Assembly (NCBI GenBank): GCA_964445575.1
Contig: CAYULB010000009.1
Span: 1 to 52,470 of the forward strand
DNA from: WJMT01 sp964445575
GTDB taxonomy: Bacteria; Acidobacteriota; Aminicenantia; Aminicenantales; Aminicenantaceae
Reading direction: 5' to 3'
DNA: 52,470 bases
The notes below the pieces were generated by a model. It saw nothing but the letters and a program-made list of their open reading frames with translations. It searched no databases and was not told the DNA's origin. Positions 25,991-34,666 of this stretch are shown here, in pieces (position 1 is the stretch's first letter; every line of letters starts with the position of its first letter). Position numbers and translations under genes: made by a program.

Positions 25991-26794
25991 TCACTCTTCA
26001 AGCCAGGATTTTAATTTGCTGATCTCCTTCTCTATCAGCTCTTCACCGATCTGGTAATTGTCTTTCCACTTATAGAAAGTAAGCATATTGGGAGGGTCCG
26101 GCTTAAATTTCGGGTCAAGAATAAATATATTTTTCCCTTCCTCTCTTTTAGAGATCTGCTCCATCATCATGTAAGATATATTCAAGAGTGTGGTAATCAG
26201 GTCCATTTCTTTGTCCGGATTTTGTTCGATATAACCCATCAGGCTTATTCCCACGATTTTTTCTGTTTTTCTATCCAAAAGAGGCTTCACAGGCACCGGG
26301 TCCAGAATCCCGCCGTCAATATAAAGCCGGTCTTCTATCTTGTAAGGAGGAAAAATCCCTGGAATGGATATGGAAGCCATCACAGCTTGGCAAATCTTCC
26401 CTTTATCAATATAAACCGCTTTCCTTTGAATGGGATCCGTGGCACATACCACCAGGGGAATCCTGGTGTCTTTAAATGTTGAGTCCTTAAAAAAATTTTC
26501 CGTTAAAAATTTTTCTATTTTTTCTCCCTTTATGAGTGATATATTGGGTTTATTGGGGTCAACAAGTTTGAGGTAATCTTTTTTTTTTATCTTTTCTGTG
26601 GCGAATTCCAAAAGCGAATCAACTTCTCCGTGAAGGGCATAGTAAGAACCTATCAAGGCTCCTACACTGGAACCGCTCACGGCGGTTATCTTTATGTCTT
26701 CTTTTTGGAGCCTTTTTATGATGGGAATGATGGCATAGCCTCTCACAGCCCCACTTCCCAGAGCCATTCCGATTTGGTATTTTTTTTGGTTCAT
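25991..26794 (-). CDS. Patatin-like phospholipase (RssA type)
   Basis: A 267-residue lipid acyl hydrolase. The oxyanion-hole motif is G-S-G-A-V-R-G near residues 13-19, the nucleophile elbow is G-S-S-V-G near 41-45, and the catalytic aspartate is in D-G-G-I-L-D-P. There is no signal peptide or membrane segment, so it is probably cytosolic or peripheral. It is a single gene, convergent with the M3 peptidase, so the context does not show its substrate. Confidence 0.92.
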   Translation of the reverse strand: MNQKKYQIGMALGSGAVRGYAIIPIIKRLQKEDIKITAVSGSSVGALIGSYYALHGEVDSLLEFATEKIKKKDYLKLVDPNKPNISLIKGEKIEKFLTENFFKDSTFKDTRIPLVVCATDPIQRKAVYIDKGKICQAVMASISIPGIFPPYKIEDRLYIDGGILDPVPVKPLLDRKTEKIVGISLMGYIEQNPDKEMDLITTLLNISYMMMEQISKREEGKNIFILDPKFKPDPPNMLTFYKWKDNYQIGEELIEKEISKLKSWLEE

Positions 26795-26879
26795 GGATGA
26801 AAAACCTCTTTCTCATATTTATAACAGAATTTTGTCACCTAATATACAGGATTTTTGTTTTATTTGAATGAATATTTTA

Positions 26880-26909
26880 TTGACTCGTAGTTTTATGACT
26901 GTATATTAT
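26880..26909 (+). promoter_or_regulatory. Promoter of the Gfo/DUF1080 pair
   Basis: TTGACT (26880-26885) is followed by TATATT at 16 bases or TATTAT (26904-26909) at 18 bases, about 50 bases before the start at 26958. The overlapping -10 choices leave the exact start site open. Confidence 0.55.
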
Positions 26910-26957
26910 AGTGAAAGTGAATTATGACATTAAAATTTTCATAAAAGAAGGGCGGCC

Positions 26958-28346
26958 ATGAGTCAAAAAAAACAAAATAATGATTTAAGAAAAAGTTTAA
27001 CTCGGAGAGAATTTATAGGAAAAAGTGCAGCCGCGGCTGCAGGATTCATGATCATTCCCCGCCATGTTCTTGGCGGAACAGGCTATAAAGCGCCTAGTGA
27101 TACTCTAAAAATCGGCTGTATTGGAGTGGGAGGAAAGGGTTCTTCAGATATACGCAGTGTAAGTACTGAGAATATTGTGGCCTTGTGTGATGTAGACGGA
27201 AGGCAAATGGCTGAATTTTTGGGTTCCGAACACAATACTCCGGATCAGAAAGCCATGTATGAGAAGGCAAATAAATATAAAGATTTTCGTATTCTTCTGG
27301 ATAAGGAAAAAAATATCGATGCTGTTACAGTCAGCACCCCGGATCACACTCATGCTGTGATCGCAATGAATGCCATAAAACGGGGGAAACATGTTTTTGT
27401 ACAAAAACCTTTAACACACACTATAAAAGAAGCCAGAATGCTTGCTGAGGCTGCTAAAAAAGCAGGGGTCATCAGTCAAATGGGGAATCAGGGCCATGCT
27501 GGAGAAGGAGGGAGGCTGATCAATGAATGGATCTGGGATGGAGCTGTCGGAGAAGTAAGAGAAGTCCTTTGCTGGACAAACCGGCCTATATGGCCCCAGG
27601 GCATTGAGGCTCCTGAAGACACTCCTCCTGTACCCGAGGAATTAGATTGGGATATTTGGTTGGGCCCAGCTCCTTACAGACCTTATCATCCGGCTTATCA
27701 TCCTTTTAGCTGGCGTGGCTGGTGGGATTTCGGAACCGGAGCTCTGGGAGATATGGGAGCTCATATACTGGATCATCCCTTCTGGGCCTTGAAGCTTGGT
27801 CACCCCACTTCGGTTCAGGCCAGCTCTACGCGGTTCACCAAGGATTCTTATCCCTTGGCTGAAGTGGTGACGTATGAATTCCCAGCTCGGGGTGAATTCC
27901 CTCCTGTGACTCTTAAATGGTATGATGGTGGGATCATGCCCTCCAGACCCCATGAACTGGAACAAGGACGTATGATGGGTGACTCTGGAGGGGGAGGTTT
28001 GTTTGTAGGTGATAAAGGGAAGTTGATGTTCAGCACTTATGGGAAAAATCCCCGCATCATTCCTGAGACCAAGATGAGAGAGTATCAAAGACCGGAAAAA
28101 ACAATTCCTCGATCTCCAGGAATTCATGAAGAATGGGTTGAAGCCATTAAAAAAGGTGAGAAATCCACCACAGATTTTTCATACTCAGGACTTTTAACTG
28201 AGGTTATGCTTCTGGGAAATGTAGCTGTAGCCACGCAAGATCACAATACAGTGCTGGAATGGGACGGGAATAAAATGGAATTTAAAAATTTGCCCGAAGC
28301 CAATAATTTTCTTCATAGGGAATACCGAAAAGGGTGGTCTTTATAA
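26958..28346 (+). CDS. Tat-exported Gfo/Idh/MocA-family oxidoreductase (copy 2)
   Basis: A 462-residue member with a Tat leader (T-R-R-E-F-I-G-K and an Ala-rich core). The Rossmann motif is G-V-G-G-K-G and is followed by A-L-C-D-V-D. The lysine motif reads V-Q-K-P-L-T: the lysine is kept but the usual Glu is Gln. The D-M-G-A-H histidine motif and W-L-G-P-A-P-Y-R-P-Y are present. The next gene, 12 bp away, is a DUF1080 protein. This pairing is known from keto-sugar pathways, so the likely job is oxidising a glycoside before cleavage. Confidence 0.9.
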   Translation: MSQKKQNNDLRKSLTRREFIGKSAAAAAGFMIIPRHVLGGTGYKAPSDTLKIGCIGVGGKGSSDIRSVSTENIVALCDVDGRQMAEFLGSEHNTPDQKAMYEKANKYKDFRILLDKEKNIDAVTVSTPDHTHAVIAMNAIKRGKHVFVQKPLTHTIKEARMLAEAAKKAGVISQMGNQGHAGEGGRLINEWIWDGAVGEVREVLCWTNRPIWPQGIEAPEDTPPVPEELDWDIWLGPAPYRPYHPAYHPFSWRGWWDFGTGALGDMGAHILDHPFWALKLGHPTSVQASSTRFTKDSYPLAEVVTYEFPARGEFPPVTLKWYDGGIMPSRPHELEQGRMMGDSGGGGLFVGDKGKLMFSTYGKNPRIIPETKMREYQRPEKTIPRSPGIHEEWVEAIKKGEKSTTDFSYSGLLTEVMLLGNVAVATQDHNTVLEWDGNKMEFKNLPEANNFLHREYRKGWSL

Positions 28347-28358
28347 GGGGAGAGTCGT

Positions 28359-29156
28359 ATGAAAGAGGTAGGGATATTAGCTCTGATTCCAGCGTTGTTA
28401 TTTGTGTTTGCGGCCATAAACTGTCAGGAGAGTAAAGAAATGAATTCAGAAATTTCTTCTGTAAAAAAGTGGAAAACACATGATAAAAACAGGCCTTTGC
28501 CTCCAGTGGTCAAGTCTGGCAGATTGAATTTTCCAGTCCCCCCTCCTTCAGATGCGCAAATCCTGTTTGATGGAAAAGACCTATCCCAGTGGGTGGACAG
28601 CAAGGGAAACCAGGCCCGATGGAAGATAGGAAACGGTTATATGGAAGTGACTAAAAAAGCAGGGTCGATTCAGACTAAGGCAAATTTTGGAAGCTGTCAG
28701 CTCCATGTGGAATGGGCTTCGCCGGAAAAAGTCACTGGAGAAGGTCAAGCGCGAGGAAACAGCGGAGTGTTTTTAATGGGTCAATACGAAGTGCAGGTGC
28801 TGGATAATTATGAGAACAAAACATATGCAGACGGCATGGCCGGGGCTGTCTATGGACAGCATCCTCCTCTGGTTAATGTGTGCTCTCCTCCTGGAGAATG
28901 GCAGTGTTTTGATATTGTTTTTAAAGCTCCTCGCTTTGATAAAGATGGAAGATTAGTGAAGCCGGCTCGCATGACAGTGTTTCACAATCATGTGCTCATC
29001 CATCATGATGTGGTTCTGACAGGGCCTACGGCTTGGAAAAAAAGGCCCCCTTATAAGCCCCACCAAGAAAAACTTCCTCTCTCCCTTCAGGACCATGGAG
29101 ATCCGGTCCGATTCAGAAACATCTGGATCCGCGAGATTTCAGTTGATAGAGACTGA
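28359..29156 (+). CDS. DUF1080 / 3-keto-disaccharide hydrolase domain protein, probable lipoprotein
   Basis: A 265-residue exported protein. The leader ends with a lipobox-like A-I-N-C (Cys22). The domain is a concanavalin-type beta-sandwich with I-L-F-D-G-K-D-L-S-Q-W near residue 68, G-N-S-G-V-F-L near 131, Y-E-V-Q-V-L-D and a C-terminal F-R-N-I-W-I-R-E. Family members cleave 3-keto-glycosides by hydrolysis or elimination. It follows a Tat-Gfo gene by 12 bp, so the pair could oxidise and then cleave a glycoside in the periplasm. Its stop codon is also the first base triplet of decayed repeat copy D, so the original C-terminus may have been changed. Confidence 0.88.
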   Translation: MKEVGILALIPALLFVFAAINCQESKEMNSEISSVKKWKTHDKNRPLPPVVKSGRLNFPVPPPSDAQILFDGKDLSQWVDSKGNQARWKIGNGYMEVTKKAGSIQTKANFGSCQLHVEWASPEKVTGEGQARGNSGVFLMGQYEVQVLDNYENKTYADGMAGAVYGQHPPLVNVCSPPGEWQCFDIVFKAPRFDKDGRLVKPARMTVFHNHVLIHHDVVLTGPTAWKKRPPYKPHQEKLPLSLQDHGDPVRFRNIWIREISVDRD

Positions 29157-29327
29157 AATTCAGGTTTGGCTGGAGCGATATTGAATTTAAATACCGTGAG
29201 TTGTGAGTGGTGAATTGTAAATTGAAAAAACTATTTGCCATTTACTGCTTTTATAAAAAGCCTTGCTTGCCGCAGAAAAGAAAATAATAATGAAAAACAG
29301 GGTTATTTTTTTTATAAATAGGTCAGA
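29154..29327. repeat. Decayed MITE-like repeat, copy D
   Basis: The 196 bp gap after the DUF1080 gene is mostly this diverged, left-truncated copy, in the same orientation as copy A. It starts TGAAATTCAGGTTTGGCTG, matching the reverse complement of copy B, and keeps the TTTACTGCTTTT core. It ends with TAAATAGGTCAG in place of the full terminus. No gene lies in it. Confidence 0.6.
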
Positions 29328-29352
29328 TTAAAATATTTGAAAGAGATGAGCC

Positions 29353-31347
29353 ATGGAAGTTCCAATTCTGAAAGAAGCCATCATTGTTCTGGCGGCAGCA
29401 ATTGGCGTCTTTTATTTCAGTCACAGATTAAGACTGTCGGCTGTCACTGGTTTTATCTTAACAGGCATTATCATCGGGCCCGGTGGAATTGGTCTGATAC
29501 AGGATACCCACAGCATTGATGTTCTGGCTGAGATTGGAGTGGTCATGCTCCTCTTCACCATAGGTCTCGAGATTTCTTTTGAAAAACTGGGTGCCCTGAA
29601 GAAATTTTTTTGGATGGGTGGAGGACTCCAAGTAAGCATAACATCACTGCTGGTTATTGGAGTGCTGCATTTTTTTAAGCTCCCCTTACCGGAATTGATC
29701 GTTTATGGTTTTTTGATTTCACTCAGCAGTACCGCCCTTGTATTAAAAATCTATTCGGATTCCAACCAACTTGAATCTCCCCAGGGCAATATTTCCTTGG
29801 GTATTCTTCTTTTTCAGGATATCAGCCTTGTTCCCATGATTGTCATCACCAAATTTCTTGGTCAAGCCGGAACTCATTCCTTAGTCACAATGCTGGTGAG
29901 ATTTTTCTTTAGCATCCTGGCTGTGGGCGCTGTTTTTATTATTGCCCGATATCTCATGCCACGGATCTTGTATCTCATGGTCAAGACCAGGGTCAGAGAA
30001 ATTTTCCTAATCACCAGCTTATTCATGTGTCTTGGCATGGCTTTTTTAACCTCGTCTCTTGGATTGTCCTTAGCCTTGGGGGCTTTTCTGGCTGGCATCA
30101 TTATCTCTGAATCAGAATACAGCTATCAGGTTACGGCAGAAATCATGCCGTTTAAAGATCTTTTCACCAGTTTATTTTTTATTTCTATTGGCATGATTCT
30201 CAATATTCAATTTGCCTGGAGTGAAAAATTCATCATACTCACTCTGGTCGTGGTCATTATATTTCTGAAGGCCCTTATTGTTTTCTTAATCATAAAAATC
30301 ATGAAATACCCAAGTCGGATTGCTCTTATAAGCGGTCTGGGGCTGGCTCAAATAGGAGAGTTTTCTTTTGTTCTGGCGGGAGTGGGCAAAGTGAATGGCA
30401 TTATCCCTGAAGGAATCTTTCAGATTTTTATTGCATCTTCTATTTTGACCATTTTTGCAACTCCTTTTCTCGTCCAGTATTCGCATGTTCTGGCGGAAAA
30501 ATTTAAAATAATATTCAAGCCAGATTCCATCCGGAAACCAGACCTTGAACAAAGGAAGCAAACCCCTAAAAACCATGTCATAATCGGTGGTTATGGTTTA
30601 AACGGACGTAATCTTGTCCGTGTTCTCAAGCAAACAGGGATTCCTTTTACCATCATTGAGCTCAATCCGAATACAGTACAAGAAGTTCTTCGAGAAGGAA
30701 AACCTATTATTTTTGGGGACATCTCTTCCCGGAAAGTGCTTACAGCTGCAGGAATTGAACAGGCTAAGGCAATTGTTTTTGTCATCTCTGATCCTACTGC
30801 CATAAAGACAGCAGTCAAGATAGCCCGAGAAATGAACCAAAAAATTTATATCCTTGTCAGAGCCAGATTTGTTTCTGAAATAAAGGAGTTATACAAACTT
30901 GGAGCAAACCAGGTGATCCCAGAGGAATTTGAAACCTCTATTGAAATATTTGCCAGGGTTTTGGAAGAATTCCGTATTCCCAGAAACATCATTAATGCTC
31001 AGATCAAGCTCATTCGCAGTGAATGCTATGGGATGTTAAGAGGAGTTGCCAGAACCGGGCAGTCCATGGAGAAAATAACTGAGCTCCTCAAAGCCGGGAC
31101 TACAGAAACCTTCTTTGTTCCTCAATACTCTCCAGCTGTAGGGAAAACATTGAAAGAATTAAACTTAAGGAAGAAAACAGGAGCCACGATTATCGCCATA
31201 GTCAGAGGAGAAGAATCCATAACCAGTCCTTCTACAGATTTTAAAATAAGAGAAGAAGACACCCTTGTTCTGGTTGCCAATCACAAAGATATGGACAGAG
31301 CTTTTAACTTCCTCGACCCTCAGTCAAATGCGGATACAGATATATGA
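29353..31347 (+). CDS. Kef-type monovalent cation:proton antiporter (CPA2) with RCK domains
   Basis: A 664-residue membrane transporter. About 12 hydrophobic segments fill residues 5-375, with the CPA2-type F-L-A-G-I-I-I-S-E-S and Q-I-G-E-F-S-F-V. A cytosolic RCK_N domain follows with the dinucleotide motif G-G-Y-G-L-N-G near 415-421, then a TrkA_C domain from about 570. The family moves K+ or Na+ against H+ and is gated by bound nucleotide or small ligands. No ancillary KefF/KefG-like oxidoreductase is adjacent, so glutathione control is not indicated. Confidence 0.93.
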   Translation: MEVPILKEAIIVLAAAIGVFYFSHRLRLSAVTGFILTGIIIGPGGIGLIQDTHSIDVLAEIGVVMLLFTIGLEISFEKLGALKKFFWMGGGLQVSITSLLVIGVLHFFKLPLPELIVYGFLISLSSTALVLKIYSDSNQLESPQGNISLGILLFQDISLVPMIVITKFLGQAGTHSLVTMLVRFFFSILAVGAVFIIARYLMPRILYLMVKTRVREIFLITSLFMCLGMAFLTSSLGLSLALGAFLAGIIISESEYSYQVTAEIMPFKDLFTSLFFISIGMILNIQFAWSEKFIILTLVVVIIFLKALIVFLIIKIMKYPSRIALISGLGLAQIGEFSFVLAGVGKVNGIIPEGIFQIFIASSILTIFATPFLVQYSHVLAEKFKIIFKPDSIRKPDLEQRKQTPKNHVIIGGYGLNGRNLVRVLKQTGIPFTIIELNPNTVQEVLREGKPIIFGDISSRKVLTAAGIEQAKAIVFVISDPTAIKTAVKIAREMNQKIYILVRARFVSEIKELYKLGANQVIPEEFETSIEIFARVLEEFRIPRNIINAQIKLIRSECYGMLRGVARTGQSMEKITELLKAGTTETFFVPQYSPAVGKTLKELNLRKKTGATIIAIVRGEESITSPSTDFKIREEDTLVLVANHKDMDRAFNFLDPQSNADTDI

Positions 31348-31380
31348 GATATAAATCCTCAATTTGGGGAAAATAAATAA

Positions 31381-31627
31381 CCTGAACTATTCATAAAAAA
31401 ACGGCGATGTTTTCATAATTAATTTCATTTCAGCGATATACAAGATTTTATCAAAAAGCAGTAAATTGTGAGTTGTAAATTGTGAATTATATTTCATTTA
31501 AAAAATTAAATTTATATTCAATTAACCATTCACCACTTACCATTCGCAATTCACAGTATCTTCAAAGTCGCTTCAGCCACACCTGAATTTCATTAAGCTC
31601 AAAATCTCGACTCGTGAATAATCCAGG
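31381..31627. repeat. MITE-like terminal-inverted-repeat element, copy B
   Basis: This 247 bp element fills most of the 291 bp gene-free stretch between the antiporter and the GT2 gene. It runs opposite to copy A. It begins CCTGAACTATTCA, ends TGAATAATCCAGG, and is flanked by AATAA and ATAAG. Its first 150 bases are close to copy C. The interior has degenerate 10-base repeats of the kind TTGTGAATTG / CACCATTCAC on both arms. Confidence 0.75.
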
Positions 31628-31638
31628 ATAAGTATTAG

Positions 31639-32361
31639 TTACTGGTTTTTGGCTATTTTTCTCACTTTAAAAAGGTCTTTAATGACTTGTCTGGCCGCAG
31701 AGGCAGGCTTGAGGCGGGAATCCAAGTCACAGGTCCACTCCACAGGAAATTCAGTGATGCTGTATCCCTGTTTAAGCGCTCGAATTATGACTTCCAAGTC
31801 GAATAGAAAACCATTTATAAGGCATTGACTGAACAATTCTCTGGCGGCATCTCCACTATAGATTTTAAATCCACACTGGGAATCGGAGATTTTTTTGGGA
31901 AGACCGGCTGTGAAAACCGCAGCCCAGTGGAAGACCCGAGAGAGGATGCGCCGGAGAAGGGACCGGTTTCGGTGGATGACTCTGCCTTTGGCATAGCGGG
32001 AACCCAGGGCGATGTCCACTTCTCCTGCCCGAATTTTTTTAATATAAGGGAGAGCGTTTTCATAGGGAACACAGCTTCCGCTGTCAGCAAACAGCACCAC
32101 CTCACCTTTTGAGGTCAGTATCCCTTTTTTAACCGCAAACCCTTTTCCTTTGTTTTTTTCAAGATGAACGATGGTTGCTTTAGCTGAGAGCCCTGTTTCA
32201 GCTTTAGATGCGGCTTCAGCTGTGCGGTCTTTGCTTCCATCATCCACCACAATGACTTCCCCATTTAAGTGGTGTTTGTTTAAAAAAAAAGAGGCTTCCT
32301 CCACATCTTTTTTTATTTTATTTTCCTCATTATAAGCAGGAATCACAATAGAGAGGTCCAT
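31639..32361 (-). CDS. GT2-family polyprenyl-phosphate glycosyltransferase
   Basis: A 240-residue GT-A enzyme like dolichyl-phosphate glucosyl/mannosyltransferases. The start is L-S-I-V-I-P-A-Y-N-E-E, followed by V-V-D-D-G-S near residues 38-43 and D-S-Q-C-G-F-K. The metal-binding D-A-D-type motif is altered to A-D-S-G-S here. With no membrane segments it is likely a peripheral enzyme making a lipid-linked sugar. It is the last gene of the minus-strand block, 4 bp after a GT39-like membrane transferase that could use such a donor. Confidence 0.9.
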   Translation of the reverse strand: MDLSIVIPAYNEENKIKKDVEEASFFLNKHHLNGEVIVVDDGSKDRTAEAASKAETGLSAKATIVHLEKNKGKGFAVKKGILTSKGEVVLFADSGSCVPYENALPYIKKIRAGEVDIALGSRYAKGRVIHRNRSLLRRILSRVFHWAAVFTAGLPKKISDSQCGFKIYSGDAARELFSQCLINGFLFDLEVIIRALKQGYSITEFPVEWTCDLDSRLKPASAARQVIKDLFKVRKIAKNQ

Positions 32362-32365
32362 GGTT

Positions 32366-33919
32366 TCAATGTTTGTTTTCTAAAAACTGATTCCATAAAT
32401 CGCGTCTTATATGAATGGATAAAACTACCTCATGCCTGAGCCCATAAAACTCGGATAGATATTGGTCCTTAAGCAGGGATTCAAGTCGTTCGGTTTGATC
32501 CGCTGAACTAACTATGATGGGCGTTCTTTCAATCCTGCCAGCTTCAGCTGATTCACTCCAGTATCCTACCTTTTTGAATTCACGAAGATACCAGGGAAGA
32601 GGCCACATCTCGTGGGGATCGGCAATCACTTTAATCAGCATGTTTTTGTGTTTTGGATGGATTTCTGCAATTTGGTTTATTCTTTGTATTAAATTCAGAA
32701 AATCTGTGCTGGTCTGAGCATAGACATAGGGATTTCGGGGATCTGCATAATATTTGAAGTTGCCTCTCCAGCACTGCCAACCCAGATGAATCGTCCCTAT
32801 GAGAATCAATAAAAGGGCTATGGATTGAAGCCAGAATTTTTGGCACAGGTCCATAATAAAAGATAGGCCCCATCCTGCCAGCACCAGCATTCCCAGATAA
32901 AAGGGAATGATATTCCAGGGGGTTTTATAGGGAATAAGCGAAAAAATAAGAGTGGAAAAAAGAGTGTAGAAAAAAACAAAGCGAATGAACGCGGAATCTG
33001 TGCGGATTGTTACTTTCTGAGTGAATGCGCCTATCCCTCCTATGAGGGCTGAAATGACCACCAGGGATTCGCTCCACACAGGGCCTGAGCCGTATCTTGA
33101 TAGGATCAGCATTTTCAGATAATAATACCAGGGGTGGGTATGGACTCCTTCTTCACCGGCACGTTGGAAATAGATCCCTAAAGAGCGGACAGAATCCCAG
33201 AGACCGTTGATGTTCTTAAAAAAAGAAGAGTAAAAAAGAAGCCACACGAGAGAGGCAGCCCCAAAGAAGTAAATAATATGGGGGCGGCTTATGATTTGAG
33301 ACAGCTGTTTTTTGGGGAGCACAGAGGGAAATAAGAGTTTCAGGACAAGGAGGGAACAAAAAACAGACCCAAAAATGATAAGAGATGTTTCCTTGGTGGC
33401 AAACATAAAGCCTGCTGTTATCCCGGCTGTAATGAACCAGCCTGGCTTTTTGGTTTTTAAACTCAGCCAGAGAGAGGCCATGAATCCAAGGGTAAAAAAA
33501 GCCAGCAGCATTTCCTGGATGTAAAACCGGCTGAAAAAAACCATTATGGGAGAAAGACTGACAAAAAGAGCTGAAAAAAGAATCGAGGGGAGGTTCAAGC
33601 GTTTCTTTACAAAAAGAAGGAAAAAAATAAGCCCGGCTCCCAATAAGGCTGGAACCAGACGAAGTGTGGTCTCTTTTAATTTTGAAAAGTCTTTTCCTGA
33701 AAAGGCCCAGGCAAAGGGAAGGGTCAGATAATAAAGAGACGGCCCATGGTGGTCAAACCGGTCGTAGGTGTACTCTCCGTCTTCCAGAAGACGGCCGAAT
33801 TTAACCGCTTGATTTGCCTCGTCATGGTGCATAGGACGAAGGTCAAGCCGAAAGAGCCTGAAAAATAATGCCAGCAGCAGGACAGCGGCAAAAAGGCCGG
33901 CAAAGGCTTTTTTATTCAT
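32366..33919 (-). CDS. TIGR03663-like integral membrane glycosyltransferase (GT39/ArnT-like, GT-C fold)
   Basis: A 517-residue protein with about ten or eleven hydrophobic segments. The first periplasmic loop has M-H-H-D-E-A-N-Q-A, the acidic motif of GT-C enzymes that use polyprenyl-phosphate sugars. The Y-D-R-F-D-H-H-G-P-S-L-Y-Y stretch is typical of the TIGR03663 group. It probably transfers a sugar to protein or glycan on the outer face of the inner membrane. The start overlaps the preceding gene by 4 bp (ATGA), and the GT2 enzyme follows by 4 bp. Confidence 0.87.
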   Translation of the reverse strand: MNKKAFAGLFAAVLLLALFFRLFRLDLRPMHHDEANQAVKFGRLLEDGEYTYDRFDHHGPSLYYLTLPFAWAFSGKDFSKLKETTLRLVPALLGAGLIFFLLFVKKRLNLPSILFSALFVSLSPIMVFFSRFYIQEMLLAFFTLGFMASLWLSLKTKKPGWFITAGITAGFMFATKETSLIIFGSVFCSLLVLKLLFPSVLPKKQLSQIISRPHIIYFFGAASLVWLLFYSSFFKNINGLWDSVRSLGIYFQRAGEEGVHTHPWYYYLKMLILSRYGSGPVWSESLVVISALIGGIGAFTQKVTIRTDSAFIRFVFFYTLFSTLIFSLIPYKTPWNIIPFYLGMLVLAGWGLSFIMDLCQKFWLQSIALLLILIGTIHLGWQCWRGNFKYYADPRNPYVYAQTSTDFLNLIQRINQIAEIHPKHKNMLIKVIADPHEMWPLPWYLREFKKVGYWSESAEAGRIERTPIIVSSADQTERLESLLKDQYLSEFYGLRHEVVLSIHIRRDLWNQFLENKH

Positions 33920-34611
33920 TTCTCCTCAGTGCCGTAAACCTCCACTTCTACATAATGATTCATATCGTTGGATGTGTTTCCGTTGCTGTAAAGCCGCACA
34001 TAGCGGGCCTTAACCCCCCTGGGATCCATCAGCCTTCCTTCATTGGTCTCAATGTATTCTTTGTCTCTCCCTATTCCCAGTCCGGAGGAGTTGTCGTGGT
34101 CATTATTGAACACTGTTTTAACGTCAGAAATAAAATCATGGTCGTCGCTCACCTGGACCACCACGTCCCTGTAAACCCGGGCTTGGCTGTGATAATGCCA
34201 GACCAGTATGGCATGGATTTGGTAAATATCTCCCAGGTCAATCTGAACGTACTGAAGTCCCGGGCCGAGCTCTACATAATAGCCTGCTTCCCCAGATTTT
34301 TCTCCATCAGTCACGTATTCCAATTCTCCGATAATGGGCATCATATCACTAGAAGTCACTGGTTTATTAAGAGAAAGGAGTTTGGTTCCTTTTGGGACAT
34401 AGAAGGGCCCCCTTCTTTTTCCAGTAATTTTTTCCAAGTTGGGAGTCCGGATATTGGTAGGTGTCCCTACAAACATGGGCTTGGGAAGCTCCAGTTCCAG
34501 GACTTCTTTTTCCTGTTCGTCTTTTTTTTCCTGAGGGGACAAGACTGTTGGCTGCAACAGGAACACAGTCAGGAAAAGTATCACCATCAACATTTCAATT
34601 TTTTTTATCAT
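33916..34611 (-). CDS. Exported protein with a discoidin-like (F5/8 type C) domain
   Basis: A 231-residue protein with a signal peptide (about 1-25) and a short charged linker rich in Glu and Lys. A beta-sandwich resembling F5/8 type C domains follows: Y-V-Q-I-D-L-G-x-I-Y-Q-I-H-A-I near the middle, V-V-V-Q-V-S-D-D, and A-R-Y-V-R-L-Y-S. Such domains bind carbohydrate or surface ligands. An AAGGAG site precedes the start. It is coupled by 4 bp to the glycosyltransferase gene, so it may be a target or partner in glycan work. No enzymatic motif is visible. Confidence 0.78.
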   Translation of the reverse strand: MIKKIEMLMVILFLTVFLLQPTVLSPQEKKDEQEKEVLELELPKPMFVGTPTNIRTPNLEKITGKRRGPFYVPKGTKLLSLNKPVTSSDMMPIIGELEYVTDGEKSGEAGYYVELGPGLQYVQIDLGDIYQIHAILVWHYHSQARVYRDVVVQVSDDHDFISDVKTVFNNDHDNSSGLGIGRDKEYIETNEGRLMDPRGVKARYVRLYSNGNTSNDMNHYVEVEVYGTEEK

Positions 34612-34634
34612 CAGAAGACTCCTTTTTCTTTTGT

Positions 34635-34666
34635 ATTATATACTATTTTGGTTGAAAATCTTACAA
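34635..34666 (-). promoter_or_regulatory. Candidate internal promoter before the discoidin/glycosyltransferase genes
   Basis: On the minus strand TTGTAA (34661-34666) is followed by TATATAAT. The hexamer TATATA sits 18 bases away and TATAAT (34635-34640) 20 bases away. It overlaps the end of apbE and lies 24 bases before the discoidin gene start. Confidence 0.4.

Noticed and set aside
31450..31560. Short repeats resembling a CRISPR array
   Set aside because: The units are about 10 bases, degenerate, AT-rich and without regular spacers; there are no cas genes.
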